Positions 5,769 through 11,429 of a DNA stretch of 11,429 bases are shown here, in pieces (positions within the stretch are counted from its first letter, which is position 1; each line of letters opens with the position of its first letter). Both the position numbers and the translations under genes were made by a program. Origin of the DNA: a bacterium (Candidatus Ratteibacteria) CG_4_9_14_3_um_filter_41_21 (lineage in GTDB: Bacteria > Ratteibacteria > UBA8468). Below the pieces are notes generated by a model. The model worked only from the letters and a program-made list of their open reading frames with translations, had not been told where the DNA came from and did not search any database. The stretch spans positions 1-11,429 of the forward strand of contig PFWI01000282.1 of NCBI GenBank assembly GCA_002791075.1, written 5' to 3'.

Positions 5769-6812
5769 TTATCTTTTTTTTATCTCTTTCAAAATTTCTT
5801 TGGGAGTGGGAATTCCTCCGCCGGGGCGGCCGTAGAAAGAAATTTTTGCTCTGTTTCCAATGGCAATTTTCACATCATCAAGCATTTGCCCCAAATTCAT
5901 TTCCACCACCAGAAACTTTTTTCCCTTTTCGGCAAGTTTTGCCAAAGGTTCGTAGGGAAACGGCCAGAGACTGATGGGCCGGAAAAGCCCCAATTTCATA
6001 CCTTCTTTTCTTCCTTCAATAACCGCTTCCTTAACAATCCGGGCGCAACTCCCGTAAGCAACCAGAAAAAAATCACTATCCCCATCACCGAAAGTTTCGT
6101 AGCGAGTTTCTCTTTCCTCGATTTTTTTATATTTTGCCGCTAATTTCCAATTATGCGTTTCTAATACTCCGGGAGTAAGAAAAAGAGATTTAATGGAGTT
6201 AGGATTTCTTCCTTTACAGCCAGTGAGAGCCCAGGGCTTTTTGGGTAATCTTTTCTTCTGTTTTTTTAGTTTTACCGGCTCCATCACCTGGGCAATAAGC
6301 CCATCGGCCAAGATAAGCGCGGGATTGCGGTATTTATCCGCAAGGTCAAAAGCAAGATAGACTAAATCAAAAATCTCTTGAATAGAGGATGGGCCCAAAG
6401 TAATCGTCCGGTAGTCGCCGTGTCCACCGCCCCGGGTAGCCTGGAAGTAATCGGATTGAGCGGGGGTAACATCTCCAAGACCAGGGCCGGCCCGGTTTAT
6501 ATTAACAATAACCGCGGGCAGTTCACAGCCGGCAAGATAAGAGATTCCTTCCTGCTTTAAGGAAATCCCCGGCGAGGAAGAGGAAGTCATCGCTCTGGCA
6601 CCGGCAGCCGAGGCGCCGAAGACCATATTGATCGCGGCTATTTCGCTTTCGGATTGGATGAAAGTGCCGCCTACCTCCCTCATCCGCCAACTCATATATT
6701 CAGTAAATTGGTTCTGCGGAGTGATTGGATAACCGAAATAATAGCGACATCCGGCGCGGATAGCCGCCTCGCCCGCCGCTTCATTTCCACTCATTAAAAC
6801 CTTTTTTACCAT
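5769..6812 (-). CDS. 2-oxoacid:ferredoxin oxidoreductase, alpha subunit
   Basis: A 347-aa alpha subunit of the KorA/VorB type, partner of the beta gene downstream. Near the N-terminus it shows L-M-S-G-N-E-A-A-G-E-A-A-I-R-A-G, Y-P-I-T-P-Q (28-33) and E-S-E-I-A-A-I-N-M-V-F-G-A-S-A-A-G; then S-S-S-P-G-I-S-L, N-I-N-R-A-G-P-G-L-G-D-V-T-P and Q-A-T-R-G-G-G-H-G-D-Y, all typical pyrimidine-binding domain signatures; and a transketolase C-like domain from about residue 240. It is alpha only, with no fused gamma domain. The start at 6812 overlaps the acyltransferase stop by 7 nt (ATGGTAA), suggesting coupling; an in-frame ATG at 6833 would add seven residues. Neither start has a clear Shine-Dalgarno; family alignment favours 6812. 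Gamma and delta subunits are not in the window. Confidence 0.92.
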   Translation of the reverse strand: MVKKVLMSGNEAAGEAAIRAGCRYYFGYPITPQNQFTEYMSWRMREVGGTFIQSESEIAAINMVFGASAAGARAMTSSSSPGISLKQEGISYLAGCELPAVIVNINRAGPGLGDVTPAQSDYFQATRGGGHGDYRTITLGPSSIQEIFDLVYLAFDLADKYRNPALILADGLIAQVMEPVKLKKQKKRLPKKPWALTGCKGRNPNSIKSLFLTPGVLETHNWKLAAKYKKIEERETRYETFGDGDSDFFLVAYGSCARIVKEAVIEGRKEGMKLGLFRPISLWPFPYEPLAKLAEKGKKFLVVEMNLGQMLDDVKIAIGNRAKISFYGRPGGGIPTPKEILKEIKKR

Positions 6813-7666
6813 ATTGGTTGGAAAATAAGCCATTGAGAAGGATAAGCAGAGATATATTTCTCCACTATTTTCAAAGCGCGTTGAGCCAATTCTTCCAAAT
6901 CCTTTTCTTTGTTTCCGGTTACCGTGGGCAGAATCGGCGGCTCGAATACCAGAAGAAGTTTTCCCTCTTTTATCCTGACTAAGAATCCCGGTACAATCGG
7001 ACAGCCCAACTTAAGAGCCAAAGCTGCCGGTCCCTGGGGAAGTTTCGTTTTTCTTCCGAAAAATTCCATCTCTATCCCCTTATCGCCAATCAGCCGATCT
7101 CCTAAAAGCGCTATTATTTCATTATTTTTTAAAACCCGGATAATTTTTTTTAATCCTTTTTCCAGGGAAATAATCTTCACTCCTTGACCCTCCCGCCTCT
7201 CTATAAACATTTTATTTATTCCCGGTTTTTTATGCGAAAGAGCTACCGCATTCATCGGATAGCCCAAAAGACCGGCAATCGCGCCGCCTAATTCCCAATT
7301 GCCCAGATGAGCCGTGATACTGACTACTCCTTTTCCTTGAGCAAACGCCTGGTCAAGATATTCTTTTCCCTTGATCGCGACGAATTTTTCAAAATTACTC
7401 CGGTTAATTTTGGGGAGATAGCAGAATTCAAGGATATATCTTGCAAAATTATAGAATGCCTCCTTAGCATATCTCTTTACTAAAAATCTATTCGCACTTC
7501 CCTGCGATTGAAAGGCCAATACCTGCCTGATATTGCTTTCAACCCCTTCCCTTCTTCTCCTGGCAAAAAGATAATAAAAGTCAGCGATTCTCCTGGCAAT
7601 GAAATAGGAGAGTCTTAAAGGAAGATGGAGTCCCAAAAAACAATAGAAATGAAAGAGGAAAATCAT
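6806..7666 (-). CDS. Lipid A biosynthesis lauroyl/myristoyl-type acyltransferase (LpxL/HtrB family)
   Basis: A 286-aa member of the LpxL/HtrB/LpxM lysophospholipid acyltransferase family (E. coli LpxL is about 306 aa). Such enzymes add secondary acyl chains to lipid A at the inner membrane. A hydrophobic N-terminal anchor (I-F-L-F-H-F-Y-C-F-L-G-L) is followed by a basic stretch (A-R-R-R-R-E). The catalytic H-x4-E motif is in T-A-H-L-G-N-W-E (H120, E125). Further signatures are L-L-G-D-R-L-I-G-D-K-G, F-F-G-R-K-T-K-L-P-Q-G-P-A-A-L-A and C-P-I-V-P-G-F. The ending S-Q-W-L-I-F-Q-P-I-W matches the family's Y-P-x-Q-W-x-W end. It starts 21 nt after recR with CAGGAA as ribosome-binding site, and it overlaps the OFOR alpha start. 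It implies an outer membrane with lipid A, although some relatives make other lipids. Confidence 0.9.
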   Translation of the reverse strand: MIFLFHFYCFLGLHLPLRLSYFIARRIADFYYLFARRRREGVESNIRQVLAFQSQGSANRFLVKRYAKEAFYNFARYILEFCYLPKINRSNFEKFVAIKGKEYLDQAFAQGKGVVSITAHLGNWELGGAIAGLLGYPMNAVALSHKKPGINKMFIERREGQGVKIISLEKGLKKIIRVLKNNEIIALLGDRLIGDKGIEMEFFGRKTKLPQGPAALALKLGCPIVPGFLVRIKEGKLLLVFEPPILPTVTGNKEKDLEELAQRALKIVEKYISAYPSQWLIFQPIW

Positions 7667-7687
7667 ATTTTTTTCCTGAGAGGCTAC

Positions 7688-8287
7688 CTAAGGGTAAAGC
7701 CTCTTCCTCCCTTCCATTGCCCGCCTTAAAGTGAGTTGGTCAACATTGGCAATATTACTCCCCGCAGAAAGTCCGTAAGCAATGCGGCTATGAGAAACGT
7801 TTAAGGGCTTTATCAGTTCAGAAAGATACAAAGCGGTGGTTTCTCCTTCGGTATCGGTATTAGTGGCAATGATAATTTCCCGGGGTTGATTTTTTTTTAT
7901 TCTCTCCATTAATTCTTCAATTTTGAGGTCATCAGGGCCCACTCCCTCCAGGGGCGAGATTCTGCCTCCCAAAATATGGTAAAGACCGTTATACTCGGTT
8001 TTTTCCAAAGCAATGAAGTCAGAATGTTCCTCAACAACACAGATTGTTCCCCGATCCCTTCTCCCATCACTGCAGATTTCACAAGGTTGGGTTTCCGTAA
8101 TGTTATAACATATCGAGCAGAATTTTATTTTCCTTAAATTCAGGATTGCTTCAGCGAGGGCATTGATTTCCTCTGGAGAAGATTTAAGCAGATAAGAACT
8201 GAATCTTTCGGCGCTCCTCTGCCCGACGGTAGGAAATTTTTTAAAAAGATTGATTAATTCCTCTAAATGTTTTGGGTATAAAGCCAT
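7688..8287 (-). CDS. recR: Recombination mediator protein RecR
   Basis: A 199-aa protein, the usual RecR length. RecR forms a ring clamp that with RecO (and RecF) loads RecA onto SSB-coated gaps. Visible are the N-terminal helix-hairpin-helix (F-P-T-V-G-Q-R-S-A-E-R, 18-28), the C4 zinc finger (C57, C60, C69, C72), and the Toprim domain with C-V-V-E-E-H-S-D (83-90) and A-T-N-T-D-T-E-G-E-T-T-A (141-152). The usual late G-I-P-x-G-x-x-L-E-Y-A-D segment is altered here to G-L-S-A-G-S-N-I-A-N-V-D. The start at 8287 lies one base after the dnaX stop and has a strong AGGGGGAG ribosome-binding site inside dnaX. A longer frame from 8332 would overlap dnaX by 44 nt and is not family-like. Confidence 0.97.
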   Translation of the reverse strand: MALYPKHLEELINLFKKFPTVGQRSAERFSSYLLKSSPEEINALAEAILNLRKIKFCSICYNITETQPCEICSDGRRDRGTICVVEEHSDFIALEKTEYNGLYHILGGRISPLEGVGPDDLKIEELMERIKKNQPREIIIATNTDTEGETTALYLSELIKPLNVSHSRIAYGLSAGSNIANVDQLTLRRAMEGRKRLYP

Positions 8288-8288
8288 C

Positions 8289-9806
8289 TTACTCCCCCTT
8301 CCTGGAGGCAATTTTCCCTCCAAAAAGGTCAAGAATATTTTTAATTTTCTTTTCTTCTTCCAGGGTTAACTCCCTTTTGCTGCCGGCCGGTTTGGATGGT
8401 TCTATTTCTTCCTCCTGCTCGCCAAAGGCGGTTTTAACCGTAAACTTTTTGCTGAATTTTTTTCCCAATATTTCCTCAATAATCTTTCGATTTTTCCCCA
8501 CCATCTCTTTATGAAAGCCATACTTTCTTCCAAATTCAACCGTGACTGACTCATCCTCGACCTTCTTGATTCTACCTTCACGCAAACAGGCTTCCAACGC
8601 CTTTTTGTTCTCTTTGACTTCCTCCAGAACCAAAGGCCAGACTTCCTTTATTTCTTCATCGCTGATAACATAAGAGGTTGTGGGTTTAGTTGTTTTCTCT
8701 TCTACCGGGGGAGTTTTCTTGCTGAAATCCTTGAGCAAAGAGAAAAGGAAAACTTCAGAAGCAATGGAGGCCGATTCTTCTTTTGCCACTTCTCCCCTAA
8801 ATAAGAAGATTCTCTCGATAATTTGAAAAAGCTCTTCCGAAGAAAAATTTCCGCTTTGTTCTTTTAAGGATTCCCGGGATTGGGCATTGATATCCAGAAG
8901 AGAAGAAGGAATATTCTCTTTTACCAGAAGGATATTGCGGAAATAACCGAGAAGACCCGTAAAAAAACAACCCAAATCTTTCCCCTGGCTGATTAATTTA
9001 TGGGTAATGGCAAAGAGAGAGACAGGATTATTATTAATAATAGTTTCAACAATCTTAAAATATACTTCTTCTTCCGTCAAACCAAGCAAATCATTCACCT
9101 CGGCAAGATCTATTTTATCTTCTTCGCTAAAGGAGATAAGTTGGTCTAAAGTAGAAATGGCGTCGCGCAAGGAACCCGAGGAAAAGAGCGCTACTTTTTT
9201 CAATGCTTCTTCCTCTGCTTTTACGTTTTCTCTCTCGGAAATATTTTTTAACCGGACCAAAATCTCGGCAGTTTTGATGGGTTTAAAATCGAAACGCTGG
9301 CAACGGGAAAGAATGGTTGGAATAATCCGTTCCGGCTGGGTGGTGGCAAAAATAAATTTGATGTGCGCCGGCGGCTCTTCCAAAGTTTTTAAAAGAGCAT
9401 TGAAAGCCTCGGTAGTAAGCATATGCACTTCATCAATGATATAAATTTTAAACCTTGATTTGCTGGGAATAAACTTTACATTCTCCCGGAGGTCTCTAAT
9501 TTGGTCAATCCCCCGGTTGGAGGCCCCATCAATCTCCAAAACGTCAATATTATTGCCGGCGGTAATCTCTTTACAAGAATCACACTGATTGCAGGGGTTA
9601 GGGGTTGGTCCTTTTTCGCAATTAAGGGCTTTGGCTAAAATTCTGGCCAGGGATGTTTTCCCCACTCCCCTCTGCCCGGCAAAAAGATAGGCGGAAGCAA
9701 TTCGCCCGGACGTGATGGCACGAGCCAAAGTCCTGGTAATATGTTCCTGCCCGATTACCTCTTCAAAATTCTGCGGCCTATATTTCCTGGCCAAAATAAC
9801 ATACAT
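8289..9806 (-). CDS. dnaX: DNA polymerase III subunit gamma/tau
   Basis: A 505-aa clamp-loader ATPase subunit. The family start is clear (V-I-L-A-R-K-Y-R-P-Q-N-F-E-E-V-I-G-Q). It has Walker A G-Q-R-G-V-G-K-T-S (44-52), a zinc-binding set C63, C72, C75, C78, Walker B I-Y-I-I-D-E (121-126) and the SRC arginine-finger motif (167-169). The AAA+ core is followed by the lid, then the collar domain (about 240-365), a P/T/K-rich linker (about 364-378) and a C-terminal domain for other polymerase contacts. The gene abuts rmuC (TAG directly followed by ATG) and lies one base before recR, so the three are probably co-transcribed. At codons 448-450 the reading frame runs through A AAA AAA, a possible frameshift site that would give a 457-aa gamma form. 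Confidence 0.97.
   Translation of the reverse strand: MYVILARKYRPQNFEEVIGQEHITRTLARAITSGRIASAYLFAGQRGVGKTSLARILAKALNCEKGPTPNPCNQCDSCKEITAGNNIDVLEIDGASNRGIDQIRDLRENVKFIPSKSRFKIYIIDEVHMLTTEAFNALLKTLEEPPAHIKFIFATTQPERIIPTILSRCQRFDFKPIKTAEILVRLKNISERENVKAEEEALKKVALFSSGSLRDAISTLDQLISFSEEDKIDLAEVNDLLGLTEEEVYFKIVETIINNNPVSLFAITHKLISQGKDLGCFFTGLLGYFRNILLVKENIPSSLLDINAQSRESLKEQSGNFSSEELFQIIERIFLFRGEVAKEESASIASEVFLFSLLKDFSKKTPPVEEKTTKPTTSYVISDEEIKEVWPLVLEEVKENKKALEACLREGRIKKVEDESVTVEFGRKYGFHKEMVGKNRKIIEEILGKKFSKKFTVKTAFGEQEEEIEPSKPAGSKRELTLEEEKKIKNILDLFGGKIASRKGE
8434..8477 (-). promoter_or_regulatory. Possible programmed -1 frameshift signal in dnaX
   Basis: Minus strand: GAGGA (8477-8473), 9 nt, then A7 (8463-8457) read as GGA AAA AAA, i.e. 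an A_AAA_AAA heptamer in the frame needed for -1 slippage. After a -1 shift the ribosome reads I-Q-Q-K-V-Y-G and stops at TAA (8436-8434). Short inverted repeats (CGGTT/AACCG, CGCC/GGCG) follow. E. coli dnaX uses the same layout: an upstream Shine-Dalgarno-like stimulator, A_AAA_AAG, and an early -1 stop. Confidence 0.45.
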
Positions 9807-10967
9807 CTATTCCTTCCTTATTGCTTTGGGTTCAGGTGAGGCAACCGAAATACCCCTTTGTTGGCGGAGTTCCTCAATCTGTTGTAACGATTTTTCCAGT
9901 TGATTGCGCCGGGTAGAGGTAAGATGGACAAATTCGGTCCGGGCTTCATCAATTCTCCTTCCCATTTTATCCATAGATTCACAGAATAATTTATATTGCT
10001 TATTGAAAGCGCCTAATAAAGATAATATTTGTGCGGCTGTTTTCTCCAGATTAAAATTATCTACGGCCTGACGGATAATGGCTAAGATAGCGTAAAGAGT
10101 GACAGGGGAGCAAAGAATTACCTTGTTTTTCAGCGCTTCATCGGTAACACTGCGGTCGCTTTCCTGGATAAAGGCATACACTTGCTCGTTGGGAATAAAG
10201 ACCAGGACATAATCAACCGTATGTTCTTCGGGATTAATGTAATCCCGGGTAGTTACCTCCTTGATTCTATCGTTTACGTCACGCAAAAATTGGGATTTAC
10301 ACTTTTCTTTCTCGGAGAGATTCTCTGTTTCCAGATAGGAAACATAATTATCCAGAGGGAATTTGACATCCATATTTAGTTTTAAACCCTGAGGCAAAAG
10401 GAAAGTGTAATCCGGCCGGGTTGCGGTTGCTTCCAGGACCTTTTGTTTTTCGTAATTGATTCCTTCCGTAAAACCGGCAAGACGAAGCACATCCTCGGCC
10501 ATTCTCTCTCCCCACTGGCCCCTTGCTTTTGGATTGGAAAGAACCATTCTTAATTGATTGGTGGTCTCCTGCAATTTGCCGGTCTGCTCGGCTGCTGATT
10601 TCAATTGAGCAGAGAGCTCGCCAAACTTTTTTTCTCTATCCTTCTCAAAAGTTTTAACCAGATTTTGGACGTCTTCCATCTCCTTCTTCATTCCCTCTAA
10701 ACTCTGGTCAATCAATCTTTTCTTGCCCTCAAGTTCTTTTTCTCCGGATTTCGTCTGCACGGCCAGGGTTTCGTTGGCAAGTTTAAGAAACGCTTCAGTA
10801 TTTTTGGAGAGGGCATCCAGAGAAAGAGTGGAAAAAGAATCCTTTAATCTTTCAACAACCGCCTGCAAATCCTGCTCCTTTACTTCCTTTTTTTGTAAGC
10901 GTCCAATAAGAAAAAGCAAAAGAATTATAATAACTATCCCGATTAAAGATGGAACAAGATATGCCAT
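9807..10967 (-). CDS. rmuC: DNA recombination protein RmuC
   Basis: A 386-aa RmuC-family protein. Its role is not settled; RmuC limits inversion at short inverted repeats in E. coli and is thought to be nuclease-like. An N-terminal membrane segment (about 4-22, V-P-S-L-I-G-I-V-I-I-I-L-L-L-F-L-I-G) is followed by a long coiled-coil (about 25-145, rich in K/E/Q/L), then the conserved domain with R-G-Q-W-G-E (149-154), R-P-D-Y-T-F-L-L-P (184-192) and N-M-D-V-K-F-P-L-D-N-Y (198-208). D186, D200 and K202 fit a PD-(D/E)xK arrangement. It is the first intact gene of the rmuC-dnaX-recR set, with zero spacing to dnaX. The ribosome-binding site is poor. An 83-bp repeat element lies about 37 nt upstream. 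Confidence 0.95.
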   Translation of the reverse strand: MAYLVPSLIGIVIIILLLFLIGRLQKKEVKEQDLQAVVERLKDSFSTLSLDALSKNTEAFLKLANETLAVQTKSGEKELEGKKRLIDQSLEGMKKEMEDVQNLVKTFEKDREKKFGELSAQLKSAAEQTGKLQETTNQLRMVLSNPKARGQWGERMAEDVLRLAGFTEGINYEKQKVLEATATRPDYTFLLPQGLKLNMDVKFPLDNYVSYLETENLSEKEKCKSQFLRDVNDRIKEVTTRDYINPEEHTVDYVLVFIPNEQVYAFIQESDRSVTDEALKNKVILCSPVTLYAILAIIRQAVDNFNLEKTAAQILSLLGAFNKQYKLFCESMDKMGRRIDEARTEFVHLTSTRRNQLEKSLQQIEELRQQRGISVASPEPKAIRKE

Positions 10968-11003
10968 TATCTTTTTTTATTTAACCACAGATAACAGTTG
11001 CAC

Positions 11004-11086
11004 TGTCATTGCGAGTCCGCCATTGATTCAGTGGCGGACGTGGCAATCCCAAAAGAGAGATTCTTCGCCTTTGGCTCAGAATGACA
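11004..11086. repeat. 83-bp palindromic interspersed repeat (TGTCATTGCGAG type)
   Basis: It begins TGTCATTGCGAG and ends CTCAGAATGACA, imperfect inverted termini. Inside is a perfect 8-bp hairpin (GTCCGCCA/TGGCGGAC, 11015-11039) and a GCAATCC...GAGATTCTTCGC portion. This layout matches a repeat type scattered through many bacterial genomes, with GTCATTGCGAG and GCAATCTC blocks. It overlaps the 3' end of the flavodoxin-like gene. Just before it is TTAACCACAGATAA (10981-10994), resembling an arm of the other repeat family. Confidence 0.8.
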
Positions 11087-11342
11087 CTGACATTAAAGTT
11101 TCCTTAACTATTTCCTTTTCCTGAACCGCTAATTTTTGCGTTACCCTTCCTCCTCTTTCCTCAATTATTCTTGTCAATATTCTTATCGCCCTTTCCTTAC
11201 CCAACCCACTGCCATAGGTAACAAAGATAGAAATTTCCTTCCCCGCTAATCCCTGACATCTCTCTAAGTAGTTACTTAAAGCCGGAGCAGGGCTTCCCGC
11301 CCAGACCGGAGTGCCGAAGAAAATGTTATCACGATCTTTCAA
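11076..11342 (-). pseudogene. Flavodoxin-like protein, C-terminal half only
   Basis: The 88-codon frame encodes the second half of a short-chain flavodoxin: D-N-I-F-F-G-T-P-V-W-A-G-S-P-A-P-A-L-S-N-Y-L, then K-E-I-S-I-F-V-T-Y-G-S-G and an A-I-R-I-L-T-R-I-I-E-E-R-G-G helix. The first half, including the phosphate-binding loop of the T-G-N-T type for FMN, is missing. The only available start is TTG at 11342, without a ribosome-binding site. Upstream, the frame runs into the inverted-repeat element at 11350-11404 and meets a stop there. The residues around the TTG (L-K-D-R-D-N-I-F-F) read as natural mid-protein sequence, so the true start was lost. The last residues and TGA come from the 83-bp repeat. 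It is most likely non-functional. Confidence 0.75.
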
Positions 11343-11349
11343 GTTATAA

Positions 11350-11404
11350 AACCACGAATTTATCGAATTTTACGAATTAGAGTAATTCGCGTTAATTCGT
11401 GGTT
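11350..11404. mobile_element. 55-bp miniature inverted-repeat element (MITE-like)
   Basis: Perfect 11-bp terminal inverted repeats, AACCACGAATT (11350-11360) and AATTCGTGGTT (11394-11404), enclose degenerate CGAATT repeats. Its terminal 11-mer is identical to that at 5749-5759 in the OFOR spacer. It lies where homology to flavodoxin begins. No transposase or clear target duplication is visible, so 'MITE-like' describes structure and does not prove mobility. Confidence 0.65.
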
Positions 11405-11429
11405 AGAAAAAGGAAATTCCTATGCAATT

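Noticed and set aside
8288..8332. Upstream start for recR adding 15 residues
   Set aside because: It overlaps dnaX by 44 nt and does not match RecR N-termini; the ATG at 8287 has an excellent Shine-Dalgarno and one-base spacing.
9190..9206. AAAAAAG heptamer in dnaX near codon 203 as a frameshift site
   Set aside because: It is read as AAA AAA G, the wrong phase for -1 slippage of the A_AAA_AAG type, and lies inside the AAA+/lid region where truncation would destroy function.

Overview
The window looks like chromosomal DNA of an anaerobic, diderm, probably uncultivated bacterium. Three things point that way. A LpxL/HtrB-type lipid A acyltransferase implies an outer membrane. A two-gene 2-oxoacid:ferredoxin oxidoreductase implies ferredoxin-based anaerobic metabolism. 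The 16S rRNA is unmistakably bacterial but departs from common versions at usually conserved sites. The general look recalls candidate phyla around Elusimicrobiota/Omnitrophota; that placement is an impression and was not tested.

Layout: (1) Positions 1-1465 form a small accessory patch. It holds two hicB-hicA toxin-antitoxin modules placed tail to tail, 34-35-nt promoter-like direct repeats on both sides of the first module, and att-like repeats near both ends of the patch. (2) Positions 1466-1623 hold the 5' half of a tRNA-Ile(GAU) gene with its own promoter-like sequence and a downstream hairpin terminator; its T-arm and 3' acceptor strand are missing. (3) Positions 1613-3433 hold a complete minus-strand 16S rRNA unit: two tandem near-perfect sigma-70 promoters, a boxA, a leader/trailer processing stem, the 16S gene, and a strong intrinsic terminator straight after it. 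No 23S or 5S follows, so the 16S appears to be an unlinked rRNA gene. (4) mnmE (3451-4827) is the only plus-strand housekeeping gene. It diverges from the 16S unit, and its best promoter shares a palindromic -10 region with rRNA promoter P2. (5) Positions 4842-11342 are a minus-strand gene run, in transcription order: truncated flavodoxin-like gene, rmuC, dnaX, recR, lauroyl-type acyltransferase, OFOR alpha, OFOR beta. rmuC-dnaX-recR are packed at 0-1 nt spacing; ybaB/ebfC, often found between dnaX and recR, is absent.

Three small non-coding repeat elements interrupt this gene run: a nested inverted repeat between OFOR alpha and beta; a 55-bp element with perfect 11-bp terminal inverted repeats at the broken 5' end of the flavodoxin-like gene, sharing its terminal 11-mer with the first element; and an 83-bp TGTCATT...AATGACA element that supplies the last codons and the stop of the same gene.

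No large new defence or metabolic system is visible. The best leads are the self-contained 16S unit beside a broken tRNA-Ile, the paired convergent hicBA modules with flanking promoter repeats, a dnaX slippery site preceded by a Shine-Dalgarno-like sequence (possible tau/gamma frameshifting), and the miniature repeats that reshape gene ends.
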